Shown in pieces: positions 11,101-23,800 of a stretch of DNA of 64,000 nucleotides. A program made the translations under genes and the position numbers. A model generated the notes under the pieces. The model did not search any database, was not told the origin of the DNA, and was given only the letters and a program-made list of their open reading frames with translations. The first letter of the stretch is position 1, and each line of letters starts with the position of its first letter. This DNA comes from Planoprotostelium fungivorum (Eukaryota; Evosea; Variosea; Cavosteliida; Cavosteliaceae): the NCBI GenBank assembly GCA_003024175.1, contig MDYQ01000084.1, positions 38,972 through 102,971 on the forward strand, written 5' to 3'.

Positions 11101-14100
11101 TCATCTTCTCTTCTTGTCCTTCCGCTTGGACGCTCTTCTGCTTGATCTCCGATATCTCCTTCTTCAGTCTCTCGTTCTCTTCCTTGTACTCTGTAGTGCC
11201 CCGGCTGCCACTCGCTTCGATCTTGTCTCTCTCTTCCTTCAAATCCTTTTCCTTTCACTCTCTCTCCCTCTCTTCCTCTCACCTTCATCTCTCTCTGGAT
11301 CTTCTTCATCTCGTTCTCCAGTTGCTCCCTGGCCTTCGATTCGTCTTCGGCTCTCTTCGTGATGCTCTCGATGGCCTCTTCATCCTTCTTCTTTCTCGCC
11401 TCTAAACTTGTCTTTGCTTCTCTCAGTCCATTGACTTCCCTCGTCATCTCTCCCTTCTCCTTCTCTGCGGCGCTCTTGTCTTTCATCGCCTCGTCTCTCT
11501 GGCCTCGCATGGTGTCTAACTCTCCCTCGATTCTCTTTCGATTCTTCTTCTCCACTTCTCTCTCCTTCTTCTCTTCTTCGTACTTTTCATTCAACGCTCT
11601 GTCTCCATTCAGTCGATGTGGACATGTGAGTCGCTCACTTGTTCTGCGCTTCCGCTGCATCGCGGGCGGATTTCATCTTGGAGAGTGTCTCCCTCTCTTC
11701 TTGCAGTTCACCGCTGATGACTTTCAATTCCGCATCTAGAGTCTTTCGTGTGGTCTCTGCTTTCTCAATCAACTCTTGTGTGCTCTTCGCTTGTTCAGTC
11801 AACTTGTTGACCTGCTATTGGTCAGCCCAGTATCAAGTCCATCTCACTCACTTGTTCAGATAGAGTCTTCAGATTCTCCTCCTTCTCGCTGTTGTTGCTC
11901 GAGCGGCTGCGCGAGGCCTTGTCTGATTCCTCCAATCTTCCCTTCAGATCTTCGATCTGTTTCTTCAGAGCGGCCCTCTTCTCTCCCTTTCTATCGTCAC
12001 CCTTCTTCTTCTTCTTCTCTCCTCACCTCATCCTCAAGTCTGCTCCTCAATTCTGTGTTCTCCAATGCATTCTTCTTCTTCTCTTTCTCTGCTTCCACTT
12101 TCGTCTCTCTCATCGTCTTCTCTCTCTCTTCCACTGCTCTTAAAGCCTGATGATCGTGAGATGATGATCGTGATGTCCTCTATCATTCCACCTCTTCCAA
12201 TGTATCACACAGTTTCTTCTTCTCTGCATTCTGTGCCTCCAGCTCTTCGTTCGTATCGTTGAGAGAGTTCTCCAGTGCACTGATCTTCTCCTTCTGCTCT
12301 CTCATCTTTCCGATCTGCTCCTCGTGGGCCTACAATGATGTCAACCTCCATTCTATATCTTACAATCTCACCTTATTCAATTCGTTCAATTGATTCTCTA
12401 ATGAAGCCTTCTCTTTCGTAGCTCTGACGGCATCTTCCTTCGCCTCACCTCTGGTCAGACGAAGATGATCCACGAGATCTCACCTCTTCCACTTTTCGTG
12501 ACAGAGCTGCCTTATCGGATTCCATCTTCTTTACATTTCGGTCGATCTGCACCTTGGCATCGGCCCTCTCTTCCTCCAATCGATCTCTGATCTGCTGCAA
12601 CTCCTTCCTCACTGACTTCTCACTCTCGCTCATGATGTCACTTCCTTCTCCCTTTCCTTTCGTACTCAATCTCTCCTGCGTCAACTCTCTCTCCAGTCCT
12701 TGTCTCTTGTACTCTACTTCCTCTTTCGCCTGTCTCTCTTAGTCACTTGATCCTCTCTCCCTCTCACCCTCTTCATGGCTTGTATTTCTTCTCTCAGTGC
12801 ATCGACCTCTTTGTTCGTCTTCCTCTGTGTCCTCTCGAATGTCTCTCTCAGCTCTCTCAGCTCCTTCTCCTTCTCTTCGGCTTCAGCTGCCTTCTTCAAG
12901 AGATCTCCTCTCTCTTCGCTGAGAATCTTCTCGTCCACTTCCAACTCTGCCAGTGTCACCTGCTCTCTCTTCACTCTCTCTTCTTCTCTTCACTCACTCA
13001 CCTTCAATTCGGCGCTTCTGTTCTCTAATTCGCTGATCTGCTGGACTAGGTCTTCTCTTTCCTCCGCTGCATCTTGTAGCTCTAATTCCAATCTCTCTAC
13101 CTATCGATCGATCAATTCGTTGTACATATATTGTGATATTATACAATGATAAGACTCACCTTCTCGGATAGATCTGAACCGCCCGTGTTGACGATTGCGG
13201 CGGCGAGTTCGTCTCTGTGTGCCTGCTTCAGCTTAACCATCTCTTCTTCTACCAACTGTTGTCCCCTCTCGGCTTGATCTCTCTTCTTCTCTTCTTCAGT
13301 GATCCTGTTCTTCATCCCTCTCATCGCATCTTCCAGCTCTTTGTACTTGGCTTCGACACTCTCCTTCTCTCTTCGCAGCTATCTCTCTTCATTCAAAATT
13401 CGAAATAGCCTCGTTACCTCTTCTGATTTCTGTGTTGCACTGTTGGCCTTCTCTTCTGCTCTGTCTTTCGCTTTCTCCAGTGTGTTCTTCTCTTCCAAGA
13501 AACTATCCAAGACGGACTGCGGCACTGCTCCTCCACTGCCACCGCTGCTGCTGCCGCTCGATTGTGCCAACTTCAACTTAGCCTCTAACGTTGTGTTCTA
13601 TCGCGTCGTCAATTGTTTCTGTCGTTCGATGATTTCACCTCTCTCTCCAGCGTCTTCACTTTCTCGTCCAACTTTTTGGCCGACTGTCTCTTCAGCTCTC
13701 TCTCCAAGTCTGACTTCTCTTCTTCCAACCTCTTCGTCTTATCTCTGACGTCTCGTTTGGCCTGTCTGAGATCGTTCCTCATTCCTTCCATTTCACGTTC
13801 GTGTTCCCTCTCTTCCTCTTCGATCTGTTCTCATCGTCACTCACTTGTATACTTTTCTCTTCACCTTCTTCTGTAATCTGCTCTTGGCTTCTTTTAGAGA
13901 TAGCACTTGCTCTTCGCTGTCGGCTAATTGAACTTTGAAGTTCTTCAGCTCCAGTTCGAGTGTGCGGAATCTTTCGGGTCAGTCTCTTCTTCGTGTGCAG
14001 GGATTCACCTTCTATTTACATTGGCATTCTCTTTGTCAAGTACGTCTCTCTCTGAGCTCTCTCTGGCGAGGTCAGCCTCTAGGTCTTTGATCTTCCTCGC

Positions 14101-14329
14101 CAATTGTTTGTTTTTCCTCTCTAGATCACTGTACTCTCTGTCGATGGTCAATGGACGTGAAGGTTGTCAAGACAGACCTCTCCAGAGTATCTCTCTCAGC
14201 ACTTTCCGATTTCAAGGACCGTTTCAGTGCCTGGAGTTCTCTCTCCAATGACTCTGGATCGCGAGAACGCGACAGACTTACAGTCTCATTCAGAGAGGGA
14301 GTTGATGACATCTGTTCGATGGTAAACAC
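8152..14329 (-). CDS. coiled-coil / gelsolin-repeat / villin-headpiece fusion protein
   Basis: Actin-filament regulator of the villin/gelsolin superfamily with a very long N-terminal coiled coil. The N-terminus (start 14329, or Met at 14311, MSSTPSLNET) and exons down to 10597 encode heptad-rich Glu/Lys/Arg/Leu sequence. The apparent stop at 10597 (..ADALSNRK) is better read as a 39-nt intron (10560-10598): donor GTGAGAGG, acceptor AAAAG, and the frame runs into KKTSSISESQAASDGKTRMW and the first gelsolin repeat (VKGRRRIRSFQV...LNQGDVFILDVGTRIFQ). Further gelsolin-type units follow (YILDADTEVYLWLGKLSSKE; YLIYFWQGREGTKNEKG; TFLWKGKQATEASREAA; FLWGGAKAREADRKIA), then a headpiece (VDKSQLEMYLSDAEFMSVFG...KKELGLF) ending at 8152. 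The first unit looks like G2, so a G1-type segment seems absent. Gelsolin and headpiece parts are certain; the join is strongly suggested. It is divergent from the GGTase gene. Confidence 0.82.
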
Positions 14330-14511
14330 TCTACTGCAGCAGACTATGGGTCAGGAAGTGACGGATAGAATGAAACCATTAGAAGTGGACTTACCTTTGC
14401 TCCTCCCTCTGGCGGCTTCGCTGACGCGGAAATATTGTTGTCTTATCGGGATTGAAATAAACATTACAATTGTCTTTTATTCAAACAGCCAGCAGAGATC
14501 TCCACTCCCAA

Positions 14512-15897
14512 ATGAGTGAAGGTCAGGGAGCTCAAGCATCTTCGGGATCAACCCCAGTAGACCATCATGCACATCTGATGACGTCGTTACAAAAGTATCT
14601 GAAGAACATGTCCAATGTTTTACCCCGACCCTACGCTGGACAAGATTCGAATCGTCTGACTTTACTTTATTTCGTAGTCAGCGCTCTGGATCTCGTCGAC
14701 AAGCTCGATCTGGTCGATCGAAAACAGATCATAGACTGGATCTACGCTCAACAAGTATTACCCGATTCTGAAGATCCCAGTGAGTCATCTGATGATTTTC
14801 CATCGAAGAGATCGTTGAAGACATGATGAAGGTAAGAACACCGCGAGATGTGGCTTCAGAGGAGGACCGTTTCTCGGAAACGATTTCAATGTGGAATGTG
14901 TGCGTAGATAGAACGAGAAGAGAGATGATGACAATCGTAGGAGGATAGAAAGTGCGTCCACCACGATCAGTCACACATTGCCATGACATACACCGCCCTG
15001 GCCGTACTGAAGATCTGTGGTGACACTCCTTCCGCAGATAGTCCATTCTCCAGGGTCAACAAGAAGGCCATCATCAATTCTCTCAAGCACTTACAAGGTA
15101 CAACTCTTCATCTCTCCCGAACTCACACGACTAGGACCATCTGGTAGCTTCAATCCAACCGCAGGAGAGAGTGAGAACGACATGAGGTACGCATCCGTCT
15201 TCTCATTTCACGACTGAAAGATGAAGATTCGTCTACTGTGCCGCCGTCATCTCTTACATGCTGGGTGACTTCTCCGGAATCAATATCGATTCCGCCGTGG
15301 AATACATACTCAAGTGATTTATGCGAGAGGTTAGAATAGAATACTTATCAACGACGACAGATCAACGTCTTACGATTACGGAATGGGGCAGGGACCAGGT
15401 CAAGAGTCCCACGGAGGCTCCACCTACTGTGCCGTCGCAGCTCTCTCTCTCATGAACCGATTGGACGCTCTTCCAAACGTTCCCGCTCTGGTCGATTGGC
15501 TCCTCACTCGTCAGGTGAGAGATAAACAGCTTGTCTCTTCTCATCATCACAGGTGTCTGGCTTTCAGGGTAGAGTCAACAAACCACCCGACAGTTGTTAT
15601 TCCTTCTGGATCGGTGCTACACTGGACATCTTGGGCAAGTATGACCTCGTCGAGTTTGATCTTTTAAAGTCTTTCATTCTCTCTTGCTCTTCCATGGGAG
15701 GCTTCGCTAAGATGCCCACCATGGTGAGTTGATCGTGCAGTTTGCATTCTGAAGATATACAGCCACCCGACGTACTGCACACATACATGTCTCTGTGTGG
15801 ATTGAGTCTGGGAGGCTACCCCGGCATCAAACCCATCCACGGAGCTCTTGGCTTCAGCAGGGACGTGGCCGATCAGTTCCCCAACCCTTGGAAATAA
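14512..15897 (+). CDS. PGGT1B: protein geranylgeranyltransferase type I beta subunit
   Basis: The beta subunit of GGTase-I attaches geranylgeranyl to CaaL proteins such as Rho GTPases, in a heterodimer with the shared FNTA alpha subunit. Recognised blocks include KYLKNMSNVLPRPYAGQDSN and RLTLLYFVVSALDL at the N-terminus, HIAMTYTALAVLKICGD-type repeat, DYGMGQGPGQESHGGSTYCA, then KPPDSCYSFWIGATLDILG (Asp and Cys zinc ligands in DSC) and HTYMSLCGLSLGGYPGIKP (His ligand). About six exons are separated by short introns, and the protein ends in ADQFPNPWK. Length and repeat number fit a full-length family member. The TAA stop is inside AATAAA. Confidence 0.93.
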
Positions 15898-16056
15898 AAC
15901 GTACCGCAGTCCATTGATTCTAATTTCATCAAATGGATTGGAGTTTTCGCGTTGTGAACGGACCGGAAACACGAGCGAAATCTCGCAGATCGAAGCGAAC
16001 TCTGTGGTTCGAACCGACAGAAACAAACAGACGAGCAACGCACAGCCACACACAAC

Positions 16057-16283
16057 ATGATCGGTAAAATCCTCACCTTCCCCATTCGCCACTGGATCCT
16101 CACGCCAGTCGTTGCAGGAGCAGCTTACCTGTACTACACAAGCGAGGTCAACCAAGTCAAGGAGATCGACGGACACAAGGTATTCGGCTCCTCATTCATC
16201 GGTCGACCGGTTGACTCATTCATACACAGGTCAAGATCACAAAGGAGGCCAACTCTTTCGAGAGCCACACTAAGGTCAAGTAA
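16057..16283 (+). CDS. small single-pass membrane protein (58 aa)
   Basis: Two exons, 16057-16179 and 16230-16283, flank a 50-nt intron. The protein begins MIGKILTFPIRHWILTPVVA and has one hydrophobic stretch (about residues 13-27) followed by a charged tail ending NSFESHTKVK. Its size and architecture resemble small inner-membrane or ER subunits, but I recognise no family. It lies 159 bp after GGTase-I beta on the same strand. Confidence 0.6.
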
Positions 16284-16402
16284 ACTCTGTCGCCATGTAA
16301 TAAACCACGAGAACGTCATGTCTTTTCTCTATCTATGATATGACACGTCAACAAACAACGAGTGCACATCTCACAGCGCAGACATCACATCATCTTACCC
16401 AT

Positions 16403-17787
16403 ATGTTGCGAAGTTTTCTGGGCACTAAATCACCTCCACAAGGAAAGAGAAAAGTATGATTCTCTCTGTCTTCGTCACTGAATCGACGACAGGCCAAGGA
16501 GGATGACCTCATTGACTTGGGAATTGACCCTTCTCTCTTGAATGATCCAGTGGAAGACGATGGGTTTCAGTTCGACGAAGAACAAGACATTGAGGCCATG
16601 TTGAAGTGAGTGGAGGGAGATGTGCAAAAACTGAAGAAACAGAAATGCAGAGTCGAGTGGAAAAAAGAAGGTAGCTGTGTTGGCCGTTCCTGATGTATCT
16701 CACCTATTGGGCCAAGAAGATTGGGTACCAGAAGTACGTCTGTTCATCTGATTTGCATCGTGTCTTTAGTGTGATGACAAGCGTTCCAGGTGGATGTCAC
16801 AGAAGAAGACATGAACGACCCAAAGCTGTTGGCCAGCCTCAGACAATTAGACGATGTGACATTGGCACCTTCCTCTCATCTCTGAACGAAGACAGGGAGG
16901 AGATGCAGAACCAATGGAAGAGGATGAAGAGTCCGAAGATTGGATCGGAGAGGGTCTGACGGAGGAAGATCTCAAGGTCTGTCTGAAATCATCTCACTTG
17001 ACTCATGCTGGAGTAGGATCCAGAGCTTCTCCAAGAGTTTCTAGCCATGGGAGGAGTGCTGCCGGTGTCTGGTGAGATGAACACGGGATCGTGTCATCAT
17101 CTGATGCAACATCAGCGAAAGAGAAGAAACAGAAGGTCCAGCTGGCCCAACTGAACCAATTGATCGAAGAGTACAGAGCTTCAGCCATCACTCACAAGAG
17201 ATTGGGAGACATAGAAATGGCGAAGAAGCAGTTGGCAACCTCTAAAGTCATCACCTCCATGAGAGAGTCCGTCGAGAAGGGTCAATTGATGGGTGAGCGA
17301 GTCACAACATCTCTTCTCACACCGATAGATCCATCTACATTTCCACCCCACCCAGAAGCACCGTCAGATAAGCCAAAGACAATCGACACTGTGAAGGCGC
17401 CTCCCGCAGTACCAGTGAGGACCTCTATAAAGAGCAGCGTGCCTCCCACACCTCCCGTGAAAGAAAAGAGTCCATCAGAAGTGGTGGAGGAGAGGGCAGA
17501 AGAATACAAGGTGAGAAGGAGAAGAGAGGAGTGTGATTGATGGTGAATAGAGGGCCGCGTTAAAGAGGTGGAGGGAAGTGAAGGGAGGGGATTTATCTTC
17601 GGCCAAAGTCTTGTTGGTGCATTACAAGAGATTGCTGAAGATGAAGGAAGACATGGCAGAGGGACATATCATAGGTGAAGAATGCATTATAATCAATATT
17701 GCCATACATCTCATCCTACCACCCTACATCTTCTATTCATCCTGAACGACGACAGACTTGAAGCAACTACCACCGAGATGTACATAA
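16403..17787 (+). CDS. CC2D1/Lgd-like protein with DM14 repeats, C2 domain absent
   Basis: The N-terminal exon reads MLRSFLGTKSPPQGKRK and continues into an acidic segment (EDDLIDLGIDPSLLNDP). Later exons carry two DM14-type helical repeats: LIEEYRASAITHKRLGDIEM and ERAEEYKAALKRWREVKGGD, followed by HIIDLKQLPP, a motif after the last DM14 repeat in CC2D1 proteins. Between them is a Pro/Ser linker rich in PPTPP. CC2D1A/B (Drosophila Lgd) bind the ESCRT-III subunit CHMP4/Shrub through DM14 repeats and act in endosomal sorting. Here the frame stops (TAA 17785-17787) directly after the last repeat, so the usual C-terminal C2 domain is missing. Its stop is only 19 bp from the convergent HEATR5 stop. 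Confidence 0.7.
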
Positions 17788-17806
17788 ATAAACCTCGAGA
17801 GAGTCT

Positions 17807-20800
17807 CTACTTGTATTTCGAAAAATCCATCTTCAGTGGAGTCGCCGTCTTCACCGCAGTACTGGCCGCCTTCGCTGCGGCCTCCTGGCTCTGCTGCACG
17901 CTCAACTTTACGGAAGTCTCTAACCTTCCCCTCTCCCCCTCAGACAGCTGTGCCACTTGGTTCTTGAACTCGGGCGCAGACGTGGCCAGTTTGAGCAACA
18001 CTTGGAGTCCTACGGTGTGCAGCTGGTCGGACGTGTTCATTGGCTCTAAGAGGCCGACTAAAGTCTGGATGACTAAGCCCAAGAGCTCCGGCGTGTCCTT
18101 CGATAGCGTCTGAGCCGTGATGAGGAGACGAATGCATTCGTTGGCCACGCTCATGTCTTCTGTGGTGATTTCGGAGGTGTCTCTCCTTCTACGCCACAAG
18201 AGGAGGACCATGTCGGGGACTAAATGCGTCAGGTGATGACATAGAATGAGTCACCCACCCAAGTAACCGAGGTACTTGACGGACGTGCGGCACTCGAGGC
18301 TGTCCGGCTTGGCGCTCGTCGACGTGACGAAATTCCTCAAATTGACGAGAACGGTGGCTTGCAGCTGTTCCACGTGAGCTCACGAGACGTCAACTCTCCT
18401 CACCGTTACGTCTCCCTTTAAAGCCTCGCGTAAGGTGTGACAGCATCTCAGATGAATCTCCTCCGCATCTTCGTCCATGGGAAGGTCTTGGAGTAGATTC
18501 AGAAGTAACTCCACTCTCTCTCCCGTGATGTTCTCTCTCATTCCTTCCGTGAGAGAACCGAAGCACACGTTCATCCACTTCCTCACGCCTGGCTCTTCCC
18601 TCGCGACGAGAGACATGTCTCTGAAACCATTGCGAGCCACACGAAGGAGAGATTGGTTGGTGGTAGTGTCTCCTCGTAAGAGGGAGAGACGAACGAGGGA
18701 GTAGAGGGTGATGGGTGTGTACTCTTCTCGTAAGGTGGGGGGTAGCCTGCAAGTGCCTTGCACGATGACGCTCGTCAGCATCTCGATGACAGAGACGATA
18801 TCTCCCGTGGTGGAAATGACAGTCACTGCTCTCGTTAGATCGTAAATAAGATTGTGTCTCACCTTCGCTCGAATTAGAGTGTAAGTCTGGGATGTAATAT
18901 CTGGCCGTGGACAGTGCGTTGTTCAGTAGTTCCTGAAGGATCTCTACACCGGCACTGAAGAAGGTCAGGAGGAGAAGAGAGAAGGGAACATTAAGTCACC
19001 CTTGAGAGAAGTAAGACTTGTCTAGATTGTGAATGAGGGCCTGGATGAGTCTGAAGCACTCCGTCTGCAGAGTTAAATCCTTTGCTTCCACTAAGGAACG
19101 GATGAGATTCACAATCTCCTTGCACAGATCCTACGAGAGTGAGTGGAGGGAGGTGTAAGAGATACGCACGTAAGGTAACAGATCGGCGCGCTTCAAGTGT
19201 GGGCCGGATAAGAGTTGCTGCATGGACCTCAGGGCGACGACTGCTTTACCTGCTTCGAAGGTACCCGCCAGTGCATTCACTGCGATTCCGAGCAGCACGT
19301 AGAATGCGATCTCGTCCTATTTATCGTTCAGTTTTCATAGTGCTTCACATGTGGTTTCTCTCTCTTATTTCGTGATGAAATGGGACGTATAATAAAAGTA
19401 ATGTGAATGGAGGAATATGTAGTGCTGTAGATATCGTGAATGAATAAACAACCTCCGAATCTTCCTCTGAGCGAGACCAGAATGGAGTGGACAGTAAGCT
19501 CGTCGTAGATTGTAAGATGGGGAGATAAGCCGTCTTGAAACTGTTCAACACGACATCGCTCGATGGATAAGTGAAGAAGGCAGCTTGGTACACCTACATC
19601 GTCACTCCCCTGAATCGTGATGAGAATAACAATCTCCTTCACCTTCTGCGATGCCTTCGATTGTGTCGTCAACACGGCATAGTCTCTCAGTGCACCCAAC
19701 CACAGGGACTTGATCTTCGGTAGTAGAGGTATCAAGGAGGGGAGGAACTTTTCCTTCTGCGTCTCGCTGTGGTTCGTGTCGTTGTACAATTCACCGAGCG
19801 TACCCAGTATGGACAGTTGGACCATGGTTGCACTGTCTTCGTTGTATGCCTTGTAACTCAACTCTATTGTCGTTGAGAGGGGAAGAGGTAGAGTGACTCA
19901 CCCTTGAGGTTCTCCACTGGGTTAGCGATGAGGTTGAGTATCTTGGATGCCATTCTGTTGTCTCGAATGATGGGACTCCTCAGATAACTCTGCAGTAATC
20001 CACACGCACTCTGCGTCACCGTGGGAGGTGCCTGACAAAATCAGACTCTCAACGAGGATGACAAAGTGAGAGGAAAGAGAAGGAGTTGGAAATACCTCGG
20101 CAGCGAAAGCTGGACGGAGAGCAGAGACAAACTGAGCTTGGTATTGCTCCAAGATGGGATGGCCCGCATAATCTGGATCGATGGTCTCTCCCATCGTGTC
20201 CACCTGCACTGTGTCAATCCACGTGAATCAGAATGAAAGAGCTCACCAATAATTTGAGGAGTTGAACGCCGTAAGGTCTGATCGTGTCTGCATCGGAGGT
20301 GGCAGAGATGAATCCCATCGAAACGAGATCGGCAACGTTGTAGATGAGGAAATCTCCCTTGTCTCCTGCTCGAGGTTAACCTCAATTTCGATGCGATCTC
20401 ACCGTTCAGCTGCTTCTGCTCGTCCGCTTTGAACATGTCGAATTGTCTCTCGTCTCCCTTCAGAACATCAAAGATTCGATTGACGCACTGCATGGAGAAG
20501 ATCTTTGTGTGCCACCTGTGACGTTTTAGATTATCTTTCTTCCCTTTCGTCTTTGAAATAACAAGATAACAAGATAACAAAATAACAAGATAACAGGACT
20601 ACAAAATAACAAAATAACAAAATAACAAGATAACAGGATAACAAAATAACAACTCACCTAGGCATGAAGACCGATGCATCGCGGTTATCCTCCGTTCGAT
20701 TCGTGAGAGATTGATTCGCTCCCTCTCCACTCTCCGCCGCTCCCTCTGTCACCTGCCTCCCTTCACTCTCCTCTCCTCTCTTTCCTCTCACCTCTACGAC

Positions 20801-23800
20801 TTCATCTTTCTCTGCCTTCGCCTCTTCAGTGTCCTTCTCCTCCACGAGAGACGAAGCTGAAGAAGTGCAGACCATCTTCTTGCAGAGTTGGATCCACCTT
20901 GTGGGGCACAATCTGACGAGACCGTCCAGGAGAGATGTGATGATCAATTGGATCTCACTCCTGCACTTCTCATCTCTCTCTCCGTCAAACTATCATCGTT
21001 CAATCCATCGCATTCGTATGTTGAGATGATGAGTGAGGGAGGACACTCACCATGATGAACAGTCTCTCCTCTAGATCGTTTCCTGCACTCTTGTACAGAG
21101 TCTTCAATTCGAGTTGAGATAACTGTCTGAAACAAGACAGCGACGCTCTTCTCGTCTTTGCCTTTGGTGAGAGGAACTGTTTCAACAGATAATCTACCAG
21201 CCAGGGCACGTCCAGTGTGTGACTCGCAAATAAGATGAGACTCTGCTGGAAATCCAATGCACCACACTGTACGGCTCCGTCCTCGTGCACCTACCCCCCT
21301 CAGTCTCCATCATAATTCATCTCTCACCCTCAATTGCTCTATGATGGCCTTCGATTTTCTCAGCACGAGATGATTCGAAGTTAATTCTGGCCCCATGGCA
21401 TGTAATATTGCATTCGATACCTCCGCGATGGCCTGCAGCTCTTGAACGTCGAGCGACCACACGCTTGGCTGGCCGGCCTGAGAAGGGGAAGGAGACCGAA
21501 CGATGAGAAGTGTCAACAGACCCAGAGTCGAATTCACGAACGGATCGAAGGCTGCTCCGGCGGATTCTGCGGTGAGTGCGAGGGAATGGAGGGCCCACTG
21601 ATCGATGGAAGAGCTGTGAGGAGAAGGGTGAAGGACTACGTCACGGATGATGTTGTGGAGTAGAGCCACGGAAGCTCTCAAGTGTGGTCCACACCTGTCC
21701 TTGTTCAACATCGAATCGTAGCGTGGCTGTCTCGTAAGAGGTTCACGGGATGGTTTCACCTCATACCACCGACGTAACGATTGATCGAGCCTTGTAAGAA
21801 GGCACATCCCATCATCCAGTTGGGGTCCTTTGTCTTCTTCAGAGCCTCTTGATTCCATTTGACAATCTACAACTTGTCACCATTATTTTCTCGTCTTCCC
21901 CTCACCTGATCGGTCATGGCATCACCTTGCACTCTCGCTAACACGCCCAGACTCTCACACGCAGCTCTTCTCGTGTCCACGGCAGAATCACCCACGAACA
22001 GAGTGAGGAAATCAAAGAGGATGGTCTCCAGCTTGCTGTTACCGAGGGATTCTTTTCTCTTCATGACTTCACGGAGGGAATACAAGATGGCGCCCAGTAT
22101 GTTCGTGTGCATCGTTGATTTCACGGCGGGTGAAGTGTTTGACTGAGCGGGTGAGTCAGAGTCCCTCCCATCCTCCCACCTTCGTGCAGTTGACGAAATG
22201 GCTGATCAATTGAGTGCGATTCTTCTCTGATTGGAGACAGAACAATTGACCGAACAAGATGACACAGACATTTGTCAAGCGGATGTTGAGATCGACGGGC
22301 TGTACGAATTCAGTCGAGTTCCTCGCTTGGAGAGAAGTGAAAACGAGAGATGAGTTTCACCTTGTGATCGGCGAGAGAAGTAATCTCTCCCGTCCAGAGA
22401 TGACTGAGGATAAAGTGATTGCACACGGTGGGGTGCATCAGCTCGCTCTGTACGGCCGCCGTTCCTCGAGGCCAAGGTCCCAGCATTGCGTCTCCACCTG
22501 CATCATCGATGAGTCCAAGTCATTCCATCATCGATGAGTCCAAGTCATCCCATCGTCATTACCTTTCTGATGGAGGACCAATCTCATATCCACCGTGGAA
22601 CCCTCTACGACCTGTGCGGCTAGCAGTCGAAGCAGGTGAACAAAGGAAGAAGAGTAAGAAGAAGGTGGCAGGGCGGAGAAGCACAAGACGAGGTGATACT
22701 TGAGATGGTTGATGGATTGGATCGTCGCCGCGGTGTACTTTACGTCGGGAAGTGAAGTGAGATTGTTTCTATTTCAGTCAAGGAAATAGAAAGAGGAGTT
22801 CAAGTGGTGGAGTAGGATACAGTAACCCGTTGATCAACGTGTTAATCTGCTTGATGACACGACTGGATAAGATGGACTTTGCGTTGCGAATGAAAGCGTG
22901 AAGGGAGACGAGAGCGTCCTCCTTGGAAGACGTCAGGGCCCTCACTTCCTTCTCTCCTGCCTTAGGATTGATCTCCACATCGTCAGTCGATCCTTCTACG
23001 AAAAGACTCACGACATCGGTGACGAGATACTTGTTCCAGATCTGAAATAGATCTGATATCCTCGCCTCGGTGAAGGTAGATCCCAGAGACATGAGAGATG
23101 TGAGTAGACTCCATCCAATCTGCGTCACGACTTCTCTCACTGCTTCTGTCAATCTCTCTCGTCCTCCTCCTCTACTCACCGTTCGCCTTGTGAGAGTCGG
23201 ATCGTAAGAAGTTTGTTGCAGTCTGGAAGGCTACGTCTAATACGGTGTTGGGAATACCTTGTGGTGCGTCTGGAATGGAAGAGATGAGACAGGCAGTGGA
23301 CAGACCTGATCATTCTTCACTCTCTACATCGATCGATTCGACTCACCGACGGCCTGCAGAGAGGACAAGTGGCTCTTGATGACGTCGGGCTTGGCCACGG
23401 TGGACACGGCGTGCTCGGACGTGCATTTTGCCAGACATTCGGTGATGAATTGGGCCAAGTGGTTGGGTAGTGCTGATCCCAGGCACTTCCACGTGATACC
23501 GGTCGTGTATTTCACCTGTCGATTGACGTCAGCGTGGTCTACTGTGTGGAGGTCTCACGTGATCGGAATTGTGTTGCATGAGTTGAGGCAAGATGTCACG
23601 GCTGAGAGAATCTCTGACAGAGTTGACACCTGTTTCGTTTGAATCGTCTGAAGAGGAGAACACGAGATTGTCTCTTATTGAAAGAATGATGATGGTTGAA
23701 TGCGTAGACTTTGGATTTCATATCTACCTTCACCGAGGACGATGATCAGCTTGTTGATCTGGTACAAGATGGCCAACGTCATGCTCTCGTTATCTTGTGT

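Noticed and set aside
10970-14251. Several plus-strand hydrophobic Leu/Ser/Phe frames that look like membrane proteins
   Set aside because: Antisense reflections of the GAG/AAG-rich coiled-coil exons of the villin fusion gene.
22500-22560. Direct repeat of CATCGATGAGTCCAAGTCAT
   Set aside because: A simple local duplication of about 30 bp within HEATR5; no sign of a CRISPR array or mobile element.
22259-22703. Plus-strand frames in the middle of HEATR5
   Set aside because: Antisense to HEAT-repeat exons, which have family similarity on the minus strand.
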